From Cubamyces lactineus (lineage: Eukaryota > Basidiomycota > Agaricomycetes > Polyporales > Polyporaceae): DNA of 64,000 bases. The position numbers were made by a program, and so were the translations under genes. Positions 1-10,710 of the stretch are shown here, piece after piece. Numbering within the stretch: position 1 is the stretch's first letter; each line of letters begins with the position of its first letter. The notes under the pieces were generated by a model that was not told the DNA's origin, did no database searches, and worked only from the letters and a program-made list of their open reading frames with translations. The stretch spans positions 248,001 through 312,000 of the forward strand of contig JACDTU010000017.1 in NCBI GenBank assembly GCA_022376465.1, in the 5' to 3' direction.

Positions 1-425
1 GAGGCGTGAGGTTTCCGATCTTTGACTGTGACGCGAGGATATGAGCTCGGTCGCGTGCACGACGAAATCTCAATGCGCACCTTGATCGCGGCAGGCAAAC
101 TGGGATCCTCCTGGAGCACGATCTTCTTGCTCTCCTCGAGCCTCTTCTCCTTGCGCTCGCGCGCCTCAGCCTTCTCCTTGGCCTCGCGCTCGGCGAGCTC
201 CTCCGCCTTCTTGCGCTTCTTCTCGATGCCATCCGCGCCCTTTTTCGCCTTCTTCAGCGCGGACTGCGTAGGCTCCTCGTACGTGCCCGCCGCGTCCTTG
301 CGGATCACGAACTTCTCCTCGGGGTGGCTGTAGAGGGCGAACGCGAGGGTCTGGTAGGGCTGCTCGGGCGTGCCCTTGCCGGTCTCGTCTGAGCCGGCGG
401 ACTCGTCGACGTGAATGGGGGCCAT
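1..425 (-). CDS. Asparaginyl-tRNA synthetase, cytoplasmic (5' part only)
   Basis: Charges tRNA-Asn in the cytosol. Only the first coding exon (425 down to 81, 115 codons) is in the window. A donor (GTGCGC) follows at position 80, and the intron runs to the window edge. The protein begins MAPIHVDESAGSDETGKGT and continues into a Lys/Glu-rich coiled stretch ending EESKKIVLQEDPSLP. This matches the eukaryote-specific N-terminal extension of class II AsnRS, where a GSDxTGxGT start and an EEAKK..DPSLP end flank a charged helix. The anticodon-binding and catalytic domains lie outside the window. The ATG at 423-425 is the only start giving this conserved N-terminus. It is transcribed divergently from the Erv2-type gene, with about 560 bp between the two starts. 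Family assignment is from memory of the human and yeast enzymes. Confidence 0.85.
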   Translation of the reverse strand, partial: MAPIHVDESAGSDETGKGTPEQPYQTLAFALYSHPEEKFVIRKDAAGTYEEPTQSALKKAKKGADGIEKKRKKAEELAEREAKEKAEARERKEKRLEESKKIVLQEDPSLPAAIKVRIEISSCTRPSSYPRVTVKDRKPHA

Positions 426-986
426 GGTTTCTGGTTTCTGATGGTTTTCGTGCACTCCCTCCTGCGCTTTTATTGGGCCTGTCGGCGAGTCAGTGGAGAG
501 GCGGTGGTGATGGTCGTGAGTCAGTAGAGACGGTGGGTAAGAAGCTTCAAGTAGCTCGAGATTGTAGCTATAGACGAGCTTATCGGATTTTGAACTTCGG
601 CTTATCTACGCGAGATTTCCGGTCACACCGCGCGCTGCCTCCCCGACTACGACCTCCTCAGGATGCTCAACAACGGCCATTTACCGGCGCGCGACCATCA
701 CCTTAGGTACACGAGGAGGTCAAAATATCATCGCGAACGCTCGTGTGCTGGAATGACTCCGCATGCTACAACAACGCCCGCCGCGATAAGTAGTGCATTG
801 TCAAAGTACGCGCGCGCTGAGGCAGTCGCGATCAGCCCAGCCACCATCGCGAGCGCTCGCGACTCCTGCTTCCACGCCGCCTTACTCTACCGTCCATCAA
901 CCACTTTGTGCTCAGTGTACTGACTGCCCATCCGTCTTCCTCTCTAGCTTCCTTTCCTCTGCTTCTACAGTAATAACGACCCTGGA
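426..986. other. Intergenic, divergent promoter region
   Basis: This 561-bp region separates the divergent AsnRS and Erv2-type starts and must hold both promoters. I see no TATA-like box I would trust and no coding signal; short open frames here lack conserved features. Confidence 0.5.
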
Positions 987-1993
987 ATGATAACACGATT
1001 CAGCAAAGCGTTCCTCTTCTCCGTCTTCGCTCTCGTACGACTCCCCCTTCATTTCGGGCGCTGTAAGAGGGTTGTGCGGTCTAACTTGCGGGGTCGTATG
1101 ACCTCCCATTCCGACAGTTTCTCCTGGGCTCGCTGGCACTACTGCACCCACCATCAAGGACGTACGTCGACACATGGACAGGAGAGTTCTTCGGTGAGGG
1201 AGGCTTGGTCCCGCCGCCGTCTCCAACGCATGGCGTGCATGGGGAGGTGATCATGGGCAAGCTGGGCAATGCTACAGCAAAGTGAGTGAACCCGGTTGCT
1301 TTGTGTCTATACACTATAACGAATGGGAATGCATAGAGCTGAACTTGGACGAGCGACGTGGAAGCTACTGTGAGTGTCGCGGAAGAAGCGCATGTGCACG
1401 TCGATGTATTGACTAGCTGTGTCGGTGTGTGCTCCAGACATACTATGACTCTGCGATTTCCCGAGGTGCGTTACTTCATTCTCATGTGAGAGTTCTTGTG
1501 TGACGTTTGCTGGCTTCAGGAACCAACCCAAGATGAACGAGACGCGCTAAACAACTACTTCCATCTCATGTCCCGGCTGTACCCATGCGGCGAGTGCGCG
1601 GCAGAGTTCCAGCTACTACTCAAGAAATTCCCTCCACAAGTGAGCTTTTTCCATACTCAGTACCGTGCTATTGATCCTAATGTTCTCATAGACATCTTCA
1701 CGACGAGCCGCTGCCACCTGGTAAGTAGTGCGTTCTTCTTTACACACCAGACGACTTATAACTTCTGCATCTGTAGGCTTTGCGCCGTACACAACGAAGT
1801 CAACAAAAGACTCGGAAAGCCCGAGTTCGACTGCGCACATCTTGACGAGACATACGATTGTGGATGTGGGGACGAGCCCATCAATTCCCCAGCAGGCTCG
1901 CCGAGCGACCCGATGGACCTCGAGGTCGATCCCAGTAAGGACAGGAAGACCGGGATGGGTCTGGTGAAGGGTGGCCGGGCGGTTTCATTATGA
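987..1993 (+). CDS. ERV2: Erv2-type FAD-linked sulfhydryl oxidase
   Basis: Oxidises thiols to disulfides using FAD and O2. The N-terminal hydrophobic anchor suggests action in the ER, like yeast Erv2. Seven exons: 987-1034, 1118-1281, 1337-1369, 1438-1465, 1520-1639, 1692-1720, 1777-1993; 212 aa. Residues 1-25 form a signal anchor. The ERV/ALR domain carries GKLGNATAKAELGRATWKLL, the redox CxxC YPCGEC (Cys114, Cys117), FPPQTSSR, and VHNEVNKRLGKPEFDC. The tail motif YDCGCGDE resembles the C-terminal shuttle cysteines of Erv2. All phases agree, and exon 2 was chosen because TTTCTCCTGGG extends the anchor in frame. The remaining C-terminus is short and polar. Mitochondrial Erv1 is the alternative, but the anchor and the CGC tail favour Erv2. 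Confidence 0.88.
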
Positions 1994-2404
1994 GTATTTC
2001 CTTGGATGAGCCTTGCTGTGTAATATGGTTTGGTGTGTTGTCACTACTAAGTTAGCATGAGCAGTATACACGACCTGGTTGTTTGTCTCTTTCTTGGGCT
2101 GCTTGGTGGTAGAGGTCGTCTGGAGACGATGGCAATTCTACGATTCCGCTAATGATCATATTTTGCGCCCGTTGTTGGTGAATTGCTTTCCCTGGAGTAC
2201 TGTATATTGTCGTCTGGGTTCGTACTTACACGTCCGAAGCGGAAAGTCTCCCGGCGGCAAATGCCATGCAGATCTGAGATCCGGATTATAGCAAACTGTT
2301 TGATCGAGATCTTATCTTTTCACTCGTCTGTCAAGTTCCCGCTCGCTCGGACGTACTACACAGCGCCTGTGCAGCAGCACAGAAAAGAGAGTATCTGCAG
2401 GGAA
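1994..2404. other. Intergenic
   Basis: Spacer of 411 bp between the Erv2-type gene and DPH5, both on the plus strand. It should contain the 3' end of one and the promoter of the other. Nothing further recognised. Confidence 0.4.
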
Positions 2405-3535
2405 ATGTTCTACATCATTGGATTGGGCCTATGCGATGAGAAGGATATCACGCTCCGTGGGTTGGAGGTAGGAGCCTACTTCTGAATCCCTGAGTTCACT
2501 TATTGACTTGCTATTACTATGATTAGGCTGTAAAGGGATCTTCGAGGGTATACCTCGAGGCCTACACCAGTATACTAATGGTACAAAAAGAGCGCCTGGT
2601 ACGATGTGTATCGTTGTCTCCCTAGCAAATGCTGTGCTTACTGGTCGATCAAGGAAGCATTTTACGGGAAAGAACTGATTGTCGCCGATCGCGATATGGT
2701 CGAGACCCAAAGCGACGAGATCCTCAAGGACGCGGACAAGGAGGATATCTCCCTTCTTGTCGTCGGCGACCCATACGGGTATAAACGCTCGCCATTCTCA
2801 TGCAAAGCTCTGGGCTAACTTCGTGTGCTTCACAGCGCCACAACCCACACGGACATCGTCCTGCGTGCACGCTCGCTCGGTATCCAGACGCGCGTAATTC
2901 ACAACGCGTCGATCATGAACGCCGTCGGTGCGTGCGGACTGCAGCTATATAACTTCGGACAGACGGTCTCGCTCGTGTTTTTCACGGAGACATGGAAGCC
3001 GGACAGCTTCTACGACCGGATCAAGGAGAACGCGGATCTCGGAATGCATACTCTCGTCCTGCTCGACATCAAGGTGAAAGAGCAGAGCGAAGAGAACCTC
3101 GCACGGTGCGTCTCGCTCTCTCTCATACGCTGACCGCGTTTCGTGGCGGTTCAGGCGTCGATGAACTGATGGGGATCCTACAATGACAGAGGACGAAAAA
3201 TATACGAGCCCCCGCGGTACATGTCCATCCCTCAAGCGGTATCCCAGCTCATAGAGATCGAAGAAAAGCGGCAAAGCGGGACACTCAAACCCGACTCGAC
3301 ACTAGCCATCGCGCTCTCCCGCGTCGGCGGAGGGTCAGAGGAACGGATTGTAGCGGGCACGCTGGCCGAGCTTCTGACGCAGCCACCAGAGGTGTACGGG
3401 GAGCCGCTGCACAGTCTCGTCATTGTCGGCAAGAGGCTGCACCATCTCGAGGTCGAGTATGCGGAGAGCTTCGCGGTGGATAGAGCGTCATGGAGGGATG
3501 TGGCCAGCCGTGTATATGGGTGCGCCCTTGATTGA
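2405..3535 (+). CDS. DPH5: Diphthine methyl ester synthase
   Basis: SAM-dependent methyltransferase that methylates the modified histidine of elongation factor 2 during diphthamide synthesis in the cytosol. Five exons: 2405-2467, 2527-2598, 2654-2778, 2836-3105, 3190-3535; 291 aa, normal for the family. It begins [20 protein letters not shown] and carries [58 protein letters not shown] and [11 protein letters not shown], all landmarks of Dph5. The second intron (2599-2653) was set so that [10 protein letters not shown] joins EAFYGKEL, as in yeast. The last codons (RVYGCALD) differ from the acidic tail of yeast Dph5, so a further 3' exon is possible. Confidence 0.92.
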
Positions 3536-4998
3536 TATCTCGAGTATTGATGTACTTGTATGTGGCGGACGTGATCTCATTGTCGCGACTCGTTGGAAGT
3601 GAGTCATGTCAGATGAGTGCTACGGTCTTTGCAGCGATGGCGTCGGGCCCGAGGCCAAGGTCAAGTCGAATGTGGTCATCGGAACCCTAGTGTCTTCCAC
3701 CATGCACATCAAGCAGCGGCTGGATCTGTCAGAAATTTGGTCAGGATGGAGAGGGTCCGAGAGAAGTCGAATACAGCGCGACGAACATGAGTCACAGAAC
3801 GTGGTAGAACCGATAGACATTCATAGACTGGGATTGAATGGGTGCACCAGCGGGCATGCACTGACGCCTTGATCAGGTTGGGTCGGCGAGCAACCACACA
3901 GATAACGGCATGACGTTCTCCGCAAGCTGCCGGTAATATACGCTGCGGCGATAACCAGGGCTAAGGAAGGTACCGTGCCTGCAGCAGCATCCGGAGGGCT
4001 TAGACGGGCGTCGGTTCGCTGGAATCACAAGTAATGAGTTGTCGGTGTACAACCGGCGTAGCTCCTCCCTTCAAGTTCAGCCCGAGATGGCCGAGAAGTC
4101 CGACTTGACCGAGTGATTCCAGTCAACATGCACATTCCAGGCAGCGTTGAATTGTTGAACGGCGTTCGAGCGCGTTTGAGTGGAGCTAGACATGCTTGTC
4201 TTACATATCGGAAGACGAAGACCCGTTGAACTTAGTTACCCAATCTGGGTTGAAAGCTCACCCAAAACGGTACCACGGTCAGCTGGCTGCAGCTTCTTCG
4301 CCCACACATTTTGCCACCAAGGTACTGGTGCAGAGGTTGTGTGGCTGTGGGGACCACGGATTTTACAGTCGTGTATTGCTGCCATGTCTGACCACCAGCT
4401 ACAAGTAGACTGCGCTGATCACGCGATGCCCGCGCGGTGGAGTCATGGTGGCAACTTCAGTGCATGAGGTTGAACCTGACTCTCATCATCTATTCCATCG
4501 GGTCAGCCAGGGGTCCTACACGTTCTACGAAGGTAGGCAAAACGCTTCCCGCGAGGTTACACACCTAGCCAGGGACGCCGTGTGAGGTCAGAACAAAGGG
4601 GTAAGTCGATGAACTCATCGGAGGCTAACTCGTCGTCGCATCTGCCGCCGGCTCACATCATCCGATCCCACAGATCTTCGTCTGATCGCACGGACATCGC
4701 GGCCAAGCCAGCAGTGGGGCAGGCACACGCGGGCACACGGACGCTTGCGAACACGCTAGCAGCTTATAAAGGTCTGTGCCTCGGGACCGGAGCAGTCGTC
4801 TTTGCCTGATTGTCCCCGCATCTCCTCAGCCTCGCCCACCACGCCCCTCGCATCGGACCCACGGCTTCGGAACGAGAGCATCTTTCTCGACTATTTGCAT
4901 TGCCCCGTGAATGCGTGAGTCTTCTCAAAATCGCGTGGAATGTGTGAAAACGGCACTTATCGCAATTGCTGACGCTACTCTGATGAACAGGTTTTGGT
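3536..4998. other. Intergenic, including 5' leader of the F-box gene
   Basis: About 1.46 kb with no convincing coding region. The right end appears to hold the promoter and a leader intron of the F-box gene: donor GTGAGT near 4916 and an acceptor (AACAG) ending at 4991, just before the ATG. Confidence 0.45.
4765..4772 (+). promoter_or_regulatory. TATA-like box of the F-box/LRR gene
   Basis: TATAAAGG lies 234 bp upstream of the ATG at 4999. The distance fits a leader containing the predicted 5' UTR intron (about 4916-4991). Position and motif only; no transcript evidence. Confidence 0.4.
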
Positions 4999-6789
4999 AT
5001 GGCTCTACCGGGGCCCAACGTCGCCGCTGTAGACTGTCTGCCTCTCGACGTGCTTCCTCTCATTTTGGAACATCTCACGGATCGTAGAGACCTCCACACG
5101 TGTGCGCAGCTTTCAAAAGCATTCCACAATGCGGCAACGCCGCTTTTGTACCGAACGCTTGACGTTCGTGTGACTACATACAACAAATTGCAGGTGTGCC
5201 CCATTGCTCTGCGTTTGCAAGCTATGGCAAGTTGCGACTGAATGAGCCTATTGCAGAGACCCATCGTAGTGCATCCATCGGCCACTATACTACAGAGGCC
5301 GGAGTATGCGAAGTATGTTCGCCACGTGCGAGAGAACGGTCGGAAGAACACGTATTTCAGTATCTATGTGTGCACATCTCACTCATTTGTGAATCATACG
5401 CAGGTGCGGTCGGGTTCCATCGTCCCGACCTGATGGACGACTGCCGTAAGGCCCTCAAAATGTGCGTCAACCTCGAAGGCTTCACCTGGAGCGACGACAG
5501 CGCGGAAGGGACGGACGAGGGCGACTTTGTGCGCTACCTCGACATCCTCCAGACGCTGCCCCTGCGCGAGCTCGTCATCCGGACGTTCTACGGCCTGAGC
5601 GACTCCGTCTGGGCGAAGCTGCAAGACTTCTCCGGGCTCACGAAGGTCTCGATCTGGTGCATGGAGGGCAAGCCGCGCATCCTGCAAGGCTGGTCCGAGA
5701 AGCTCGGCGCGAGCCTCACGCACCTCGAGTTGGGCGTCAGTTCCCTTTCCCGCGCGCCTCATCCGCTATACTGTACGTCCTGATCCCGTTCTCCCCCCTT
5801 TTGCCTGCCTCCCTACGCGCGCACGCGTCGTGTGTGCCCGCTGCTACCCCCTTCCTCCCCCCTCCCCCCACTCGCTGTGTCGTCGTCTGTGCAGCGCTGT
5901 TCAGGTGTCCCGGCCTCGATTCTCATTTCAGTCCTCTCGCACCTCCCGCGCCTCCGCGCGCTCCGCCTCAAGGGCGCGCCCTCGGCCGCCATCCTCGAGA
6001 TCCTCACCTTCCTCCCCCAGCTCGAGACGCTTGACACCGAGTACTTTGGCGCCGCCCTCACCCGCTACGATGACGTGCCCGCCGCGAACCTCCGCCACCT
6101 GACCGTGCGCACGAGCTCGGTGCACATCCAGGGCTTCCAGCAGCTGTGGCCATGGATCCGGCGGCTGACGCCCCGCCCGAGCCTCGAGTCGTTCACGCTG
6201 AACGCGTTCTCGACACAGGGCGAGGCGCTCGTCCCGCGCTCGTTCATTCTCGACATGTCTGCGACGCATAGGGACACGCTCAAGCGGTTCACGGCGGACT
6301 CGACGCAGATGACGCTCAAGGACATCGAGTGCATGTGCACCGTCTTCCCAAACCTCGAGAGCCTATCGTGTACGACTATGTGGAGCCCTGAGTCGGTGAG
6401 TTCACGATATCGAAGGCCAGAAAAGGATAGAAGATACTGACTGGCATGGGGCAGGCACCATACGAAGAAGCCGTTCAGAAGGCGAACAAGCTGCGCGAGC
6501 TGCGTTTGAATCTACACGACTGGCGCCCAACGCATGTACGCCTCGAGGGCCTGAACAACGCCAACATAGAGGTCGCGGTGCGCAATATGATGTTACGGGA
6601 GGGCGCAGCCTTGAGGCTTGTTGGCATAGGCTCCATCGTATATCGGGTAAGCCAATCCGAGTCCGAATTACTGAGGCAGTCGTACTCACGCATGCACAGG
6701 GCCAATGGATATACAAGAAGGCGGAGGATGGATCGGACAAGGTTGAGTTTGAGATCACGTCCAACGTCATTAAAGACGTGTGGGATTAA
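4999..6789 (+). CDS. F-box / leucine-rich-repeat-like protein
   Basis: Probable substrate receptor of an SCF ubiquitin ligase. Six exons: 4999-5193, 5257-5359, 5404-5735, 5895-6395, 6455-6646, 6700-6789; 470 aa. Residues about 14-55 form the F-box (LPLDVLPLILEHLTDRRDLH then CAQLSKAFHNAATPLLYRTL). The rest shows irregular LRR-like segments such as LRELVIRTFYGLSDSV, LTHLELG, LPRLRALRLKGAP, LPQLETLDTEYFG and LRELRLNLHDW. The intron at 5360-5403 is the least certain; it gives FSAVGFHRPDLMDDC in frame. It converges on LSM4 with under 200 bp between the stops. Such F-box/LRR families are large in Agaricomycetes, and no specific target can be inferred. Confidence 0.8.
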
Positions 6790-6986
6790 GTTCCTACCGT
6801 TGTCACTTCGCCTGGAAAGGTTATCCTTGACGCTGTCGTCCGGATATCCACTGGCGTGATGATCTCCGCTGCTATATGTATATGCTGTACAATTGAGGGA
6901 ACTGTCCGGATAGTCGTATTCTCACACGCGAAAGCAGAAGGACAAGGATTGAGGAAAAGAAGAGGAGGGTACCGCCGATAGGAACC

Positions 6987-7948
6987 TCACATTCCTCTCC
7001 CTCGTCCACGTGCGCCGCGAACTGGGCCACCTCGCACTGCTCCGCGACCTGTGGACAATTTGAGTATACTGAAAGGCAACGTTGGGAGATGATGAACTTA
7101 CCTCTAGGTGGCGCGCCACGTCCCCGAGCTCCCGCACCGCTAACATGGGCACCACGTGCACTCCGACCCGATTCCCTTGCACGGTGTTGTTCCTCCTTGA
7201 CGGCGTCCAAAAGCGTGTCTGGTACTCGCAGGTACTTGATCTGAGAAGATACAAGCATTGTTGTTAGTGAACAGACCAATACAAGTACCGCAGCACAACC
7301 CAGTTTCCAGGACATCGGAGGTGTATTGATATGAGGAGCAAGCCAAGGACGTTGGCTTGCTCTACTCAGGGACCGGGAATGACCTGAGCTGAACTCCTGG
7401 CGGGACAACCAGCAGCATTCATGGGGCTACTCTGTGATCCATGGTTGGATTTGGGTGCCTGTCTCGAGTGCCAAAGCAAAGGACCGGTTCAAGGCGTTCC
7501 GGCCTAGGTTGCCCGTCCTCCCCACTCTCATAGGTCGAATGCGTCGTTACGGGGGATATTCAAAAGTTCACGGGTGGCCGCAGGTGTAAAAACTGATAGA
7601 AAGTGATGAACGTACCGTGCTGCCCCGGATGTAGCACTCTTTCAGTTTCCAGAACCTGTCTCCTTCCGCGCTCGTCTGGTATACCTCGCGAAGGGTGATG
7701 TTCATGAAGTTATCGCAGTTGACAAGATGGCCGTTGAATGTCTCGCCATTCTTGAGCTCGACGAGCTACGCAGCGGCGAGGTGTGTGCAGTCAGTCTTTG
7801 TGGGTTCAGCCTTGACGCGTCGGCCAATTTGTCTCGACGGGGCTCACCATAGGTTTGTTCTGCGCAGCATTGAGGAGAGACAGCGGAAGCTACGAGGATA
7901 TGTCAGTCCGGTGGCTAAAGCTCCTGAAGTGCTCCAAATTCGTACCAT
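6987..7948 (-). CDS. LSM4: U6 snRNA-associated Sm-like protein LSm4
   Basis: Subunit of the Lsm2-8 ring that binds the U6 snRNA 3' end and of the cytoplasmic Lsm1-7 ring in mRNA decay. Coding exons on the minus strand: 7946-7948 (ATG alone), 7848-7889, 7616-7765, 7102-7240, 6987-7048; 131 aa. Landmarks are [14 protein letters not shown], then [20 protein letters not shown] (Sm1), [14 protein letters not shown], and [19 protein letters not shown] (Sm2). A short RGG tail follows (GRGAPPRG, then [15 protein letters not shown]), the hallmark that separates LSm4 from other Lsm proteins. The third intron (7241-7615) is 375 nt, far longer than its neighbours, and holds a perfect hairpin. The ATG-only exon is inferred: the first Sm exon begins LPLSLL right after an acceptor, and an ATG sits directly against a GTACGA donor. 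Confidence 0.92.
7336..7362. repeat. Perfect inverted repeat inside the LSM4 long intron
   Basis: Arms GAGCAAGCCAA (7336-7346) and TTGGCTTGCTC (7352-7362) pair perfectly around a 5-nt loop GGACG. It lies in the 375-nt third intron of LSM4. It could be part of an intron-encoded small RNA or a structure that affects splicing; the function is unknown. Confidence 0.6.
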
Positions 7949-8633
7949 CTTCGAAGCTGTAGGGCGGTGGATGGTGGATGGAGGAGGATAGGTACGATGC
8001 GCCTGGCGCTTATGTCGAACGCACGCGTCGATGCGCGCGCTTCCGGCGCCTAAGTGCGTGCATACTCAGGCTGGGACATACTGCGAAGATCTGCCGCTGC
8101 GGTTCGTTCTTGACGGTGTTCAACGAGATGGCCAATCATAAGCTAACTTCATTCAATGTAGTCAATGCGCCTATATGGGGTACTAGTTCCCGGACCTGAT
8201 GTGAGTTAAGGGCCTCTGCCGCGCTCGGCGCCGGCCAGTACACGGCGATTCTCGAAGTCGGTGGGCGCGTCTCATACTATACCACTTGCACGCGTTGTAC
8301 ATGCACTCAATATGATTCCGCGGTTCCCCTCCGCCCGAGGAATTGAGAAGGCGCAGCGATCGCGCAGCAGAGCGCGCAGCATTGGATGTGTCATGGGGAC
8401 CATGTGGATGGTCTGACTCCCAATCGAACTTGTCCAGTCCTAAGCCGTCGGCGACTACGCGAGGCGCGCAGCCACTGTGGGATTGATGGCAACTTTGCCA
8501 ATACACATCGCAGTCCCGCCGTTCCTTGTTTTCGTCCTGACCGTCACGTAGGTTGCCCCGTCGCAGTCAGTTTCGTCCGCAACGCCTCTAGCTCTCGCAA
8601 GCTGCGGAATCACCGGAGGAATTTTGGTGAACG
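7949..8633. other. Intergenic, divergent promoters
   Basis: This 685-bp region lies between the divergent LSM4 and first DUF7330-like gene. No coding region or clear promoter element was identified. Confidence 0.4.
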
Positions 8634-10439
8634 ATGATCCTACCTGACGATACGCCCGAGTCTCCGACTAAGCCTCGCGCAGCACCGCTATCGGAGGCGG
8701 GCAGCGAGGACTTCGCAGCACCACCCCCTGCGTACCCTGGAAACAGCTCCTCTCAGCGGTTGGACCAGGAAGCCGAAACAAGCACACCTCAAGCAACTCT
8801 TGTTCAGCACGACTACACTACTCACCACCATGTTCGAACCGAACGTGCATCCATACGCTTTCTGAAAGCCCTAGGCATCGGCTTGCTAGTCTGGGTAGTC
8901 ATCGTAGCCTTTGCCCGCAGCGCCTTTGCTGTCGCGCAATGGCGGATGCCTCAGCGTCCAGGGGTTGGTTGTCATAGCTTGCTCACGCCTTCTGCGCTCA
9001 CTTTGCGCTAACGAGTTCTCTTACTCACATAGAGGTCTGGAAACAATCCTGGTGGCCCTCAGACCGACATACTTTTCCCCCGGCCATTGCCCGCCGACGG
9101 GAAAGTCGAGCGTTGTGTGCGGGCCTCTTCTCAGCTCCAAGTTCGCTCCTCAAGGAGAGAATCTGTGGCGTCCTTCACGCTCCCTCTCTATTCGGAAGCC
9201 CTCTACATCTTCGCTCGAGGGGCATTGGCCCGAGGGTCTATCAACCTTCTCCCTTCTGATGACGGCTCTGTTCCCATGAACACCGTGCAGGTGGACATAA
9301 CAACGACTTACGAGGCGAAATACGCCCTGGACATGGTGAACATATGCTTGCTCGAACGCCACGACTACCAAAAGGGCATAGGTATCCTGGTACGTCCTAT
9401 CCAATCCATCTCCATGGTGCTCGCGTTGATAATCTGACATGGGACACCTAGACGCCTTCGGAGGACACCCAGTTCCCTAGCCCACTGAATTTCCGCATTG
9501 ACGTCCGCTTCCCCATCACCCGCAACATCTGGGACAAAGTGAGGATCAAATCCTTCGAGACCGATCTGCCACACTTCCAGCACACCGTCTCCGACCTTAT
9601 TCGACGTGTTCACTTTGACTCCATTTCACTCTCATCGAGCAACATGCCTATGCACAGTGACGTACGTATCCCAACCACAGTCACCCCCGCCGCCCTCGTA
9701 CTGTCTCCTCCCACTAACATGAACTGCATATTGTCCACCTAGTATCTGGCGGCCGGTCATGCGAGCCTGACCACGAGCAACGCCAAGATCACGGGGAACT
9801 TCAACGTCTCGCGGTCGCTATTCCTCAAAACCTCCAACGATGCCATCAACACCGACATCGCTCTCGGTCGAGATGACCGGTATAGTTTCTACTTCACCAA
9901 CCTCACTCTCCTGAACGAGAACTCGTGAGTACCCTCCTCTCCCCCTAGACGCTTCCTCTACAAACGCAAGAGAGCTCATTCGTCTTTGCGACAGGCCGGT
10001 CAACGCACGCGTCACTCTCCTCAACGGCACCCGCCGATGGGGCGCCGGCAACAATTTCGACATGCTCGTGCGCACTTCGAATAGCCCGCTCTCGCTCAAC
10101 GTCACCTCCCTACCCTTACGCACACGGCTCGTCGTCTACGCGCGCACGGAGAACGCGCCTGCCGCCGTCGCGCTGCCGACGGCGTACGAGGGTGCGTACC
10201 AGGCGTCGACGAGGAACGGGCATGCAACAGTCAAGTGCGACGCGAGCGGGCTCGACCCGGCGGGGAACAACCGGACGCGCGTGTGTGAGTTTGAGGAGGA
10301 GCGGCAGGACTTGGTGAAGGGCTGGACGACGTGGGGACGGACGATGTGGTCCCATGGAGATGGAGACGTGAATGTGTTCACGACGAACGCGCCTGTGAGC
10401 CTCACGACGGTGGAGCGGCCGAAAGACGTTGCGCCGTGA
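8634..10439 (+). CDS. Membrane-anchored DUF7330-like protein, copy 1
   Basis: Function unknown. Five exons: 8634-8963, 9033-9389, 9452-9661, 9743-9924, 9995-10439; 507 aa. The N-terminal ~80 residues are Pro/Ser/Gln-rich and probably cytosolic. One transmembrane helix follows at about residues 84-103 (ALGIGLLVWVVIVAFA), with a large, probably extracellular, beta-rich part after it. That part repeats short strands with the TSNA-type signature (SLTTSNAKITGNF, VRTSNSPLSLNV, TNAPVSLTT). From memory this fits the fungal DUF7330 family. The donor after exon 1 (GTTGGT) is weak but phase-consistent. Copy 2 lies at 15248-16923 with the same layout and the same five-exon plan, so the two are paralogues. 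A cell-surface role is an inference. Confidence 0.72.
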
Positions 10440-10710
10440 ATCACGGATATGTATGAACATGTTACATGGCGGATTATGAGCTGAGCTCGGGTTATCGCGT
10501 ATGTTATGTTAGGGATGCTTAGCGGCCGGTGCCATATTGTGTACGAGATAGTTCCATCTTCACTCTGGTGTCACTTATTGAGTGTATATAGCTTGTCGTC
10601 GTTCTTCTCAATTGTTGTATCGTACATTTTGCTGTTCGTTGTTTACCAACCGCTATCTCCATCAAGACTTCCCCTCCACACGCGCACGCATCGGGTTAAG
10701 CGGCGCTATC

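Noticed and set aside
1307..1531. Minus-strand open frame overlapping Erv2-type exons 3-5
   Set aside because: It crosses three well-supported exon boundaries of the plus-strand gene and has no conserved features.
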